The notes under the pieces were generated by a model, which saw only the letters and a program-made list of their open reading frames with translations, ran no database searches and was not told the origin of the DNA. Of a stretch of 5,590 nucleotides of DNA, positions 1-5,590 are shown in pieces. Position 1 is the first letter of the stretch, and the number at the start of each line of letters is the position of its first letter. A program made the position numbers and the translations under genes. Source of the DNA: an uncultured Lachnospiraceae bacterium (GTDB lineage Bacteria > Bacillota > Clostridia > Lachnospirales > Lachnospiraceae); the NCBI GenBank assembly GCA_905236925.1, contig CAJOQS010000011.1, positions 1-5,590 of the forward strand, read 5' to 3'.

Positions 1-546
1 AAATTCACGGCCTTTTCCCATAAAGAACCAGTGCTCCACACGGTGGGTCGAGCAGCCGGTGATGATGCCCTTTTCGCGTGCGGCTTCGGTGAGCTCGCCG
101 AGAACATTTCTGTGGGGGCCCATCTCGACCGAATTCCAGTGAGATACTTCGGTCTCATACATCTGGAAGCCGTCGTGATGCTCGGCAACAGGTATCATGT
201 ACTGGGCGCCTGCCTCCCTGAACAGATCGGTCCACTCGTCGGCGCTGAACTTCTCGGCCTTGAACATGGGGATGAAATCCTTGTAGCCGAAATCCTTGTG
301 CGGGCCGTAGGTCTTGACGTGATGCTCAAACTCGCGTGAGCCTTGTATATACATGTTTCTGGAGTACCATTCGTTTGCATAGGCGGGGACGGAGAAAATG
401 CCCCAGTGGATGAAAATACCGAATTTGCAGTCGCGGTACCAGTCCGGAACCCGGTACTGGCCGAGGGACTCCCAGGTATCCTTGTATTTGCCTTTTTCTA
501 TACACTCGTCGATCTTTTTCAGATAATCCTTCTTAAAATCTCCCAT
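1..546 (-). CDS. GH29 alpha-L-fucosidase, N-terminal part (cut by left window edge)
   Basis: This is a retaining glycoside hydrolase expected to release terminal alpha-L-fucose from glycans. The 182 visible codons run open to the window edge. Family GH29 is recognised from KFGIFIHWG (residues 41-49), AYANEWYSRNMY (55-66), the active-site HHDGF (123-127), HWNSVEMGPHRN (136-147) and STHRVEHWFFMGKGREF (166-182). In characterised GH29 enzymes, the histidines of HWG and HHDGF and the EW pair bind fucose. The catalytic nucleophile aspartate and the acid/base lie further downstream and are not seen. No signal peptide is visible: the N-terminus is charged (MGDFKKDYLKK), so a cytoplasmic enzyme acting on imported oligosaccharides is inferred. 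The ATG at 546 is chosen because a purine-rich GGGAAAGGA site lies 10 bases upstream. The gene diverges from secA. Family assignment is firm; exact substrate and linkage are unknown. Confidence 0.93.
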   Translation of the reverse strand, partial: MGDFKKDYLKKIDECIEKGKYKDTWESLGQYRVPDWYRDCKFGIFIHWGIFSVPAYANEWYSRNMYIQGSREFEHHVKTYGPHKDFGYKDFIPMFKAEKFSADEWTDLFREAGAQYMIPVAEHHDGFQMYETEVSHWNSVEMGPHRNVLGELTEAAREKGIITGCSTHRVEHWFFMGKGREF

Positions 547-556
547 TGATGTCAGT

Positions 557-565
557 TCCTTTCCC
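557..565 (-). promoter_or_regulatory. Ribosome binding site of the fucosidase gene
   Basis: On the minus strand this reads GGGAAAGGA, 10 bases before the ATG at 546. It contains the AAAGGA core complementary to the 16S rRNA tail. It supports the chosen start, and the GH29 homology begins about 25 residues after it. Confidence 0.7.
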
Positions 566-604
566 GGCGGTGTCCCGCTCGCACAATAATGTGGTACGCC
601 TATT

Positions 605-633
605 ATAATAAAGCAAAGCGTGCCCGGTGGCAA
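605..633 (-). promoter_or_regulatory. Predicted sigma-A-type promoter of the fucosidase gene
   Basis: On the minus strand a TTGCCA -35 box (633-628, 5 of 6 to consensus) is followed by a 17-base spacer and a TATTAT -10 box (610-605, 5 of 6). An overlapping TATAAT (607-602) is also present but gives a 20-base spacer, so the TATTAT register is preferred. Transcription would start near 598, leaving a leader of about 50 bases before the ATG at 546. This is a match by eye only. Confidence 0.6.
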
Positions 634-657
634 CCGAAACAGGCGCAACCTTTGTTA

Positions 658-671
658 AAAAAACGTTTACA
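658..671. promoter_or_regulatory. Catabolite-responsive-element-like sequence (CcpA/LacI-type operator candidate)
   Basis: On the minus strand this reads TGTAAACGTTTTTT, matching 13 of 14 positions of the Bacillus cre consensus TGWAARCGYTWNCW; the mismatch is the penultimate C. It also lies inside an imperfect inverted repeat, TTGTTAAA / TTTACAA (652-672). The centre is about 66 bases upstream of the predicted fucosidase start and about 62 bases upstream of the predicted secA start. The link to fucose-glycan catabolism makes a carbon-regulation role plausible, but A/T-rich sequence can match by chance. Confidence 0.35.
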
Positions 672-691
672 ATTACACTCCCGTGCAACGC

Positions 692-720
692 TTTACTATT
701 AGGGGTAAAAGTGATAAAAT
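692..720 (+). promoter_or_regulatory. Predicted sigma-A-type promoter of secA
   Basis: A TTTACT -35 box (692-697, 4 of 6) and a TAAAAT -10 box (715-720, 5 of 6) are separated by exactly 17 bases. A TG dinucleotide one base upstream of the -10 (712-713) makes it an extended -10. Transcription would start near 727, giving a leader of about 41 bases. It is the best promoter candidate for secA, and perhaps for the whole downstream gene string. Confidence 0.65.
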
Positions 721-731
721 ACTATGGATAT

Positions 732-746
732 TGGTATCTGATACCA
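732..746. repeat. Perfect 7+1+7 palindrome in the secA leader (operator candidate)
   Basis: TGGTATC T GATACCA is a perfect inverted repeat with a one-base centre. It lies at about +6 to +20 from the predicted secA start and 8 bases before the Shine-Dalgarno sequence. A second, overlapping pair, CTATGG (722-727) and CCATAG (744-749), shares the right arm. The position suits a repressor operator. As RNA it could form only a short stem (UGGUA/UACCA with a 5-base loop). The binding protein is not known. Confidence 0.5.
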
Positions 747-754
747 TAGAATTG

Positions 755-760
755 AAAGGA
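755..760 (+). promoter_or_regulatory. Ribosome binding site of secA
   Basis: AAAGGA sits 7 bases before the ATG at 768. This decides the start in favour of 768 rather than the in-frame ATG at 798 (residue 11), which has no comparable site at good spacing. It therefore supports the reality of the N-terminal extension of SecA. Confidence 0.7.
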
Positions 761-767
761 ACATCGA

Positions 768-3449
768 ATGAGTACGGAATTAGCAGAAAATACCGCAATG
801 GAAGAAAGTTCGGGCGGTTTCTCCGGCGGATATATCACCGGCGGCGGAGAAAGAAAGAATCTCTTTCAGAAAATATTCGGAACCAGAAGTGAACGCGAGA
901 TAAAGCGTATTAACGGAATAAAAGACAAGGTCCTGGCACTTGAGGACGAGATGAGAGCCAGAACCGACGAGGAACTGCGCGACATGACGCGTCAGTTCAA
1001 GGACAGACTCGCAAAGGGTGAGACACTTGACGACATTCTCCCGGAGGCCTATGCGGCAGTCAGGGAGGCCGGAGACAGGACGCTCGGACTCCGAGCCTTC
1101 CCCTGTCAGATCCTCGGCGCGATCGTGCTTAACCAGGGACGTATCGCGGAGATGTTCACCGGTGAAGGAAAGACACTTACCTCTTCAATGGCAGTATATC
1201 TGAACGCGCTTGAGGGCAAGGGCGTTCATGTTGTCACGGTCAATGATTACCTGGCAAAGCGTGATGCGGAGAACATGGGTCATATCTATGAGTTCATGGG
1301 TGTTTCCTGCGGATACATTCTCAACAGCATGGATAACGACGAGCGCCGCGAAGCCTATGCGAAGGACATAACCTACGGAACAAACAACGAATTCGGTTTT
1401 GACTATCTTCGCGACAATATGGTCATCTACAAGGAGCGCATGGTTCAGCGCGGCCTGCATTTTGCCGTTATCGATGAGGTCGACTCGGTATTGATAGACG
1501 AGGCGAGAACACCCCTTATCATTTCCGGACAGTCCGGCAAGTCCAACAAGCTTTATGAGATGTGCGATATCCTTGCTCATCAGCTTGTTAAGGGTACTGA
1601 GACCGAGCTTTCCAAGATGGATACGATCATGGCGGCGAAGTTCGGCGAGGACATGGGACAGGAGACGGGCGACTTCGTTGTCAACGAAAAGGAGAAGACT
1701 GTCAACCTCACCCAGGAAGGTGTACGAAAGGTCGAGCAGTTCTTCCATATTGACAACTTCGCGGATGTTGAAAACCTCGAGATACAGCACCATATCATCC
1801 TTGCGCTCCGCGCGCATTACCTGATGTTCAGGGACAAGGACTATGTTGTCAAGGACAACGAGGTTTTGATCGTCGACGACTTTACGGGCCGTATACTGCC
1901 TGGCAGGCGTTATTCCGATGGACTTCATCAGGCGATCGAAGCCAAGGAGCACGTTAAGGTCAACCGTGAGTCCAAGACTCTTGTTACAATAACTCTTCAG
2001 AACTATTTCAATAAATACGAGAAAAAGTGCGGAATGACCGGTACCGCGATCACCGAGGACAAGGAATTCCGCGAGATCTACGGAATGGATGTTGTAAGCA
2101 TCCCTCCGAACAAGCCCGTTATACGTAAGGACTACGAGGACGCGGTCTATACAACACACCGCGAGAAAATAAATGCGATCGTTGAGGCCATCAAGGAGGC
2201 ATATCACAGAGGACAGCCTGTTCTGGTCGGCACCATAACGATCGAAGCCTCTGAGGAGCTGCACGAGAAGCTGGTCAAGGCGCGTATCCCTCATAACGTG
2301 CTGAACGCCAAGTTTCACGAGATGGAAGCGGAGATAGTTGCACAGGCCGGACAGAAGGGTGCCGTTACAATCGCCACCAACATGGCGGGCCGTGGTACCG
2401 ATATCAAGCTCGGTGAAGGCGTTGTAGCTCTCGGCGGATTAAGGATAATCGGAACGGAGCGCCACGAAGCTAGACGTATCGACAATCAGCTGCGCGGACG
2501 TTCCGGACGTCAGGGCGATCCCGGTGAATCAAGGTTCTTCATCTCCCTCGAGGACGACCTTATGCGCCTGTTCGGTTCCGAGAAGATGATGAACGTCTTC
2601 AGAAACCTCGGCATCGAAGAAGGCCAGGAGATCCACCACAGAATGCTTTCGAGCGCGATCGAGCGTGCCCAGAAGAAGATAGAGAACAACAACTTCGGTA
2701 TCAGAAAGAGCCTTACCGAATACGACGAAGTCAACAACGAGCAGCGCGAGATCATCTACGCCGAGCGTGCGAGAGTACTTAACGGCGAGAGCATGCGCGA
2801 CTCGATCATCAAGATGGTTCAGGATGTTGTCGAAAGAAGCGTCAACGCTTGCATTTCCGACGATCAGCTGCCTGAGGAGTGGGATCTTAGGGAACTGAAC
2901 GAGGTCCTTCTTCCCATCGTGCCCCTTGAGCCTGTTGTCCTTACACCCGAGGAGCAGGAGAAGGCCAAGAAGAACAAGCTTATCCAGAGACTCAAGGAAG
3001 AAGCTGTAAGGCTTTATGAATCCAAGGAAGCCGAATTCCCGATCAAGGATGAGTTCAGAGAGGTTGAGCGCATCGTCCTTCTGAAGGCTATCGACACCAA
3101 GTGGATGAATCATATCGACGACATGGACCAGCTCCGTGAGAGCATCGGTCTTCAGGCCTTCGCTCAGCGTAATCCTGTCGACGAATACAAGATACAGGGC
3201 TTTGATATGTTCCAGGAAATGACGGAAGGCATCGAGGAGGATACCGTCCGCATGCTTCTCCGCGTTCAGGTCGAGCGTAAGATCGAGCGTGAACAGGTAG
3301 CCAAGGAGACAGGAACAAACAAGGACGATTCTGCTGTCAACGCGCCCAAGCGCCGCGCCAACAGCAAGGTATATCCCAACGATCCCTGCCCTTGCGGTTC
3401 GGGCAAAAAGTTCAAGCATTGCTGTATGGGCCAGGGCAAGTATGACTGA
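768..3449 (+). CDS. secA: Preprotein translocase ATPase SecA
   Basis: SecA is the cytoplasmic and membrane-peripheral motor that drives unfolded preproteins through SecYEG by ATP hydrolysis. At 893 residues it is longer than B. subtilis SecA (about 840). Visible landmarks are Walker A TGEGKT (131-136), DEVD (236-239), ISGQSGKS opening the preprotein-binding region (252-259), TGRILPGRRYSDGLHQAIEAKE (373-394), GMTGTA (422-427), TNMAGRGTDIKLGEG (537-551), the arginine-finger motif QLRGRSGRQGDPG (574-586), and KWMNHIDDMDQLR of the helical scaffold (778-790). The C-terminal zinc-binding tail CPCGSGKKFKHCC (874-886) is the CXCX8CC form of B. subtilis. Two additions stand out: a Gly/Ser-rich N-terminal extension of about 30 residues before NLFQKIFG, and roughly 25 extra residues in the preprotein-binding region (about 276-301). 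All ATPase motifs look intact. It has its own predicted promoter and ends in TGA. Confidence 0.98.
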   Translation: MSTELAENTAMEESSGGFSGGYITGGGERKNLFQKIFGTRSEREIKRINGIKDKVLALEDEMRARTDEELRDMTRQFKDRLAKGETLDDILPEAYAAVREAGDRTLGLRAFPCQILGAIVLNQGRIAEMFTGEGKTLTSSMAVYLNALEGKGVHVVTVNDYLAKRDAENMGHIYEFMGVSCGYILNSMDNDERREAYAKDITYGTNNEFGFDYLRDNMVIYKERMVQRGLHFAVIDEVDSVLIDEARTPLIISGQSGKSNKLYEMCDILAHQLVKGTETELSKMDTIMAAKFGEDMGQETGDFVVNEKEKTVNLTQEGVRKVEQFFHIDNFADVENLEIQHHIILALRAHYLMFRDKDYVVKDNEVLIVDDFTGRILPGRRYSDGLHQAIEAKEHVKVNRESKTLVTITLQNYFNKYEKKCGMTGTAITEDKEFREIYGMDVVSIPPNKPVIRKDYEDAVYTTHREKINAIVEAIKEAYHRGQPVLVGTITIEASEELHEKLVKARIPHNVLNAKFHEMEAEIVAQAGQKGAVTIATNMAGRGTDIKLGEGVVALGGLRIIGTERHEARRIDNQLRGRSGRQGDPGESRFFISLEDDLMRLFGSEKMMNVFRNLGIEEGQEIHHRMLSSAIERAQKKIENNNFGIRKSLTEYDEVNNEQREIIYAERARVLNGESMRDSIIKMVQDVVERSVNACISDDQLPEEWDLRELNEVLLPIVPLEPVVLTPEEQEKAKKNKLIQRLKEEAVRLYESKEAEFPIKDEFREVERIVLLKAIDTKWMNHIDDMDQLRESIGLQAFAQRNPVDEYKIQGFDMFQEMTEGIEEDTVRMLLRVQVERKIEREQVAKETGTNKDDSAVNAPKRRANSKVYPNDPCPCGSGKKFKHCCMGQGKYD

Positions 3450-3588
3450 ATGATCATACAGGCCGTACAAAAGCACGCGTAAACACAAGCTGCGAAGCTG
3501 CGGTATTTAACGGAGTTGAACGGTTTGCGGGTGATCGTCTGTATGGCTGTGAACAGTTACAAATATAGTTAATCAGGAAGGAAACAAT
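3450..3588 (+). other. secA-prfB intergenic region without a clear gene or terminator
   Basis: This 139-base gap has no stem followed by a T-run, so I see no intrinsic terminator, and readthrough from secA into prfB is possible. It contains a perfect tandem 8-mer, AAGCTGCG twice (3487-3502). The only promoter-like element is TATAGT (3564-3569) with no acceptable -35; TTGAAC (3516-3521) has no good -10 at proper spacing. The right end carries the strong prfB ribosome binding site AGGAAGGA (3575-3582). Confidence 0.5.
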
Positions 3589-4728
3589 ATGGTAGCACTG
3601 GATCAGATAAAGTATGAGCTTAATCAATATACTGACCCGTTAAAAGAGCTCGGTTCCTCACTCAGCCTCGAAGATAAGAGGCTCAGAGTCGAAGAGATCG
3701 AGGGTATAATGGAGGAAGAAGGCTTCTGGAATGATGCGGACAAGGCGCAGAATTACATGAAGGAGCTCAAAAACCTCAAGGACACTATTGAGGAATACAA
3801 GGATCTCGAGTCGAAGAACGCAGACCTCTATGCACTTATCGAGATGATCGAGGAGGAAAACGACGAGGGAATGGTTCCTGAAGTCGAGGAGGAATTCGAG
3901 ACCTTCAAGAATGATTTCGAGAAGCTTCGTCTTGCAACTCTCCTTGACGGTGAGTTCGACAGCTGCAACGCGATCGTTACGCTTCATGCCGGAGCGGGCG
4001 GAACCGAGGCCTGCGACTGGGCGAGCATGATGTACAGAATGTACAGCATGTGGGCGCAGTCCAAGGGATTCTCGATCGATCTTCTTGACATGCTCGAGGG
4101 CGACGAGGCCGGATACAAGTCGGTAACAATGCAGGTCAACGGAACAAATGCCTACGGATATCTGAAGTCCGAGCACGGCGTTCACAGACTGGTACGCATC
4201 TCACCATTCAATGCTCAGGGCAAGAGGCAGACTTCGTTCGTATCGTGCGATGTAATGCCCGATATTGAGCAGGATCTCGACATCGACATCCCGGACGACG
4301 ATATCAGGATAGATATTTTCCGTTCGTCGGGTGCCGGTGGTCAGAAGGTCAACAAGACATCATCGGCTATCCGTATCACCCACTTCCCCACAGGTATTGT
4401 GGTATCCTGCCAGAACGAGCGCTCGCAGTATCAGAACAAAGACAAGGCCATGCAGATCCTTAAGTCGAAGCTCCTCCTTCTGAAGCAGCAGGAGAATCTG
4501 AACAAGACTGCCGATATCCGCGGCGAGGTCAAGGACAACAATTTCGGCAGCCAGATACGTTCATATTTCCTTCAGCCCTACAAGATGATAAAGGATCTTC
4601 GTACCGGAGTCAGCACTGCAAATGCGGACGCTGTATTGAACGGCGACATAGACATTTATATAAACGGTTACCTGAAGTGGCTCAAGCAGGGGTGCCCTCC
4701 CTATAAGGGCGGCGACCTGTCGGAGTGA
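3589..4728 (+). CDS. prfB: Peptide chain release factor 2 (RF2)
   Basis: RF2 recognises UGA and UAA stop codons in the ribosomal A site and triggers peptidyl-tRNA hydrolysis. The codon-recognition tripeptide is SPF (205-207), which marks RF2 rather than RF1 (PxT). The peptide-release motif GGQ is at 250-252 within RSSGAGGQKVNKT (245-257); both have the same numbering as in E. coli RF2. An acidic, probably helical N-terminal domain covers about residues 1-110, and the conserved C-terminal segment includes FGSQIRSYFLQPYKMIKDLRTG (335-356). The 379 residues slightly exceed the usual 365 or so, mostly through the C-terminal tail after residue 360. The gene is one uninterrupted frame: where many prfB genes have CUU UGA C for a programmed +1 frameshift, this one reads CTC AGC CTC (3661-3669, codons 25-27). 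AAGGA lies 6 bases before the ATG. It ends in TGA, 26 bases before cheW. Confidence 0.98.
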   Translation: MVALDQIKYELNQYTDPLKELGSSLSLEDKRLRVEEIEGIMEEEGFWNDADKAQNYMKELKNLKDTIEEYKDLESKNADLYALIEMIEEENDEGMVPEVEEEFETFKNDFEKLRLATLLDGEFDSCNAIVTLHAGAGGTEACDWASMMYRMYSMWAQSKGFSIDLLDMLEGDEAGYKSVTMQVNGTNAYGYLKSEHGVHRLVRISPFNAQGKRQTSFVSCDVMPDIEQDLDIDIPDDDIRIDIFRSSGAGGQKVNKTSSAIRITHFPTGIVVSCQNERSQYQNKDKAMQILKSKLLLLKQQENLNKTADIRGEVKDNNFGSQIRSYFLQPYKMIKDLRTGVSTANADAVLNGDIDIYINGYLKWLKQGCPPYKGGDLSE

Positions 4729-4742
4729 TCGGATAACAGAAT

Positions 4743-4749
4743 AAGGAGG
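4743..4749 (+). promoter_or_regulatory. Ribosome binding site of the cheW-like gene
   Basis: AAGGAGG is a full match to the anti-16S core, 5 bases before the ATG at 4755. It is the strongest site in the window and suggests the cheW-like gene is translated well, independently of prfB. Confidence 0.85.
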
Positions 4750-4754
4750 TTCTC

Positions 4755-5252
4755 ATGAGCAAATCACAGGTTATCTTTTCTCTGGGACGCGGACTGTACT
4801 CTTTTGACAGCCTGAAGGTTTCGGCTGTTGAATCCGGAACCCAGGTCAATATGATCCCGGGAATGCCGGACTGCATAATGGGTCTGGCGAACCTTCGCGG
4901 TGAGATGGTCCCCGTATGTGACCTTAACAAGAAATTTGCGACGGGCGCTGTTACTGTGCCCGGGGGTGACATAATCTTCGTCAATACCGGCGACGGCGGA
5001 ATGGGCTGTACAGTTGACAAGGTTCAGGAGATCGGAGCCGTTACCGAGGACATCGAGATAGAACTCCCGTACCTTATAAGGAGCGACAATACCGAATACG
5101 TTGCGGAGATAGTGCGCCACAAGGAGAACCTTGTAACTGTTATCGATGCGGACAAGCTTCTTTCGCCCGAAGAGCGTGAGATGGTTCTGAAGACCATGCA
5201 CAGGCTCAGAAAGGATGCGGCGGATAAGAAGGCGGAGCAGAGCTCGGAATGA
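4755..5252 (+). CDS. cheW: CheW-domain chemotaxis coupling protein
   Basis: CheW is a small cytoplasmic scaffold that links chemoreceptors to the histidine kinase CheA. The 165 residues form one CheW domain with little else. The diagnostic segment is GLANLRGEMVPVCDLNKKF (43-61); N46, L47, R48 and G49 are the signature residues, and the equivalent Arg in characterised CheW proteins is important for receptor/CheA interaction. Further support comes from an early strand with LYSFDSLKVSAVE (14-26), DIIFVN (72-77), CTVDKVQEI (85-93), and a closing ENLVTVIDADKLLS (124-137). The last 28 or so residues are a highly charged helix-like tail rich in K, R and E. There are no kinase, receiver or membrane segments. 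The gene lies 26 bases after prfB, and its stop overlaps the mnmA start. No other chemotaxis gene is nearby, so whether it serves flagellar chemotaxis or another receptor array is not shown. Confidence 0.9.
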   Translation: MSKSQVIFSLGRGLYSFDSLKVSAVESGTQVNMIPGMPDCIMGLANLRGEMVPVCDLNKKFATGAVTVPGGDIIFVNTGDGGMGCTVDKVQEIGAVTEDIEIELPYLIRSDNTEYVAEIVRHKENLVTVIDADKLLSPEEREMVLKTMHRLRKDAADKKAEQSSE

Positions 5253-5590
5253 AAAAAGTCATAGTTGGAATGTCAGGGGGCGTAGACAGTGCTGTTACGG
5301 CCCTTTTGTTAAAAAGAGAAGGATATGATGTGACCGGCGTTATGCTCCGCAACTGGCAGTCGGAGGATGGCGGGGAGGGCCGCTGCTGCGAGATCGACGA
5401 TGCAAGGCGGGTAGCAATGAAGCTTGGGATCAGGTTCGTACCCGTCAATTGCATGAAGGATTTCGAGGAAAAGGTCATCGAACCTTTCGTGAAGGATTAT
5501 ATAAACGGCCTTACTCCGAATCCGTGCATTGAATGCAACCGCTATGTCAAGTGGGACAGGCTTGTCCGCACGGCCGATGAACTCGGTGCC
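5249..5590 (+). CDS. mnmA: tRNA-specific 2-thiouridylase MnmA, N-terminal part (cut by right window edge)
   Basis: MnmA adenylates U34 of tRNAs for Lys, Glu and Gln and replaces its 2-oxygen with sulfur passed on as a persulfide. The first 114 codons are visible. The N-type ATP pyrophosphatase P-loop SGGVDS is at 9-14, followed by VTGVMLRNW (28-36). The conserved TPNPCIECNRYVKW (89-102) contains C96 of the CN pair, which corresponds to the catalytic cysteine of E. coli MnmA (C102). C93 is an extra cysteine, as in many Clostridia-type sequences. The second catalytic cysteine and the C-terminal domains lie beyond the edge. The ATG overlaps the cheW stop as ATGA (5249-5252). Its own Shine-Dalgarno is weak (GGAG at 5234-5237, 11 bases away), so translational coupling to cheW is likely. 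The two acids of CCEID (46-50) and W102 suggest a sub-branch of the family. Confidence 0.95.
   Translation, partial: MKKVIVGMSGGVDSAVTALLLKREGYDVTGVMLRNWQSEDGGEGRCCEIDDARRVAMKLGIRFVPVNCMKDFEEKVIEPFVKDYINGLTPNPCIECNRYVKWDRLVRTADELGA

Noticed and set aside
31..339. Plus-strand frame of 102 codons at the left edge
   Set aside because: It is antisense to the GH29 gene, whose motifs (HHDGF, HWG) are unambiguous on the minus strand.
439..460. CCAGT...ACTGG imperfect inverted repeat inside the fucosidase gene
   Set aside because: It is explained by the codons of QYRVPDWYR; no regulatory position or terminator character.
582..593. CACAATAATGTG inverted repeat in the fucosidase leader
   Set aside because: Arms are only 4 bases in A/T-rich sequence; expected by chance at this length.
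798..800. Alternative secA start at the second in-frame ATG
   Set aside because: No good Shine-Dalgarno at proper spacing, whereas the ATG at 768 has AAAGGA 7 bases upstream.
683..892. Plus-strand 69-codon frame overlapping the secA start
   Set aside because: It overlaps the secA promoter and the secA N-terminus in another frame, with an arginine-rich translation typical of an off-frame reading.
1185..2318. Long open frame of 377 codons on the minus strand, inside secA
   Set aside because: It lies wholly antisense to strongly conserved secA, has no ribosome binding site that stands out, and its translation resembles no family. It is a shadow of secA codon bias.
3450..3482. Ten-codon frame (MIIQAVQKHA) whose ATG directly follows the secA stop
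   Set aside because: Too short, no ribosome binding site of its own and no recognisable peptide; the TGAATG junction is likely chance.
2529..3488. Long open frame of 319 codons on the minus strand over the secA 3' end
   Set aside because: Same explanation: leucine-rich antisense shadow of the secA reading frame with no independent support.
3516..3572. Possible 18-codon leader peptide ahead of prfB (TTG start, ending TAA)
   Set aside because: Unusual start codon, only a weak GGAG nearby and no codon pattern suggesting attenuation.

Overview
The window reads as housekeeping chromosome from an anaerobic Firmicute of class Clostridia, probably Lachnospiraceae or a close relative. This rests on the SecA type (Bacillus-like zinc tail plus an enlarged preprotein-binding region), the secA-prfB gene order common in Firmicutes, strong AAGGAGG-type ribosome binding sites, and a GH29 fucosidase and solo CheW of the kind found in gut and rumen Clostridia. 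The taxonomic call is an inference from protein character, not from a marker gene.

Layout. Positions 1-546 (minus strand) hold the N-terminal 182 codons of a GH29 alpha-L-fucosidase, cut by the left window edge. A divergent intergenic region (547-767) separates it from secA. It carries a good sigma-A-type promoter for each direction, a sequence resembling a CcpA/LacI operator midway between them, and a perfect 7+1+7 palindrome just downstream of the predicted secA transcription start. On the plus strand follow secA (768-3449), a 139-base gap with no clear promoter or terminator, prfB (3589-4728), a cheW-like gene (4755-5252) and the first 114 codons of mnmA (5249 to the right edge). prfB, cheW and mnmA are tightly packed: a 26-base gap, then a 4-base ATGA overlap. 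They look like one transcription unit, possibly read through from secA.

Function. The plus-strand genes serve protein export (SecA), translation termination (RF2) and wobble-uridine thiolation of tRNA (MnmA). The CheW-domain protein is the functional outlier, since no other chemotaxis gene is in view. RF2 has no in-frame UGA or shift-prone sequence at the usual programmed frameshift position, so its classical autoregulation is absent here. All three complete plus-strand genes end in TGA, a codon read by RF2.

Nothing here is a clear new biological system, and there are no RNA genes, mobile elements or CRISPR arrays. The points most worth a second look are the two candidate operators between the divergent genes, the cheW placement, and the glycine-rich N-terminal extension of SecA.
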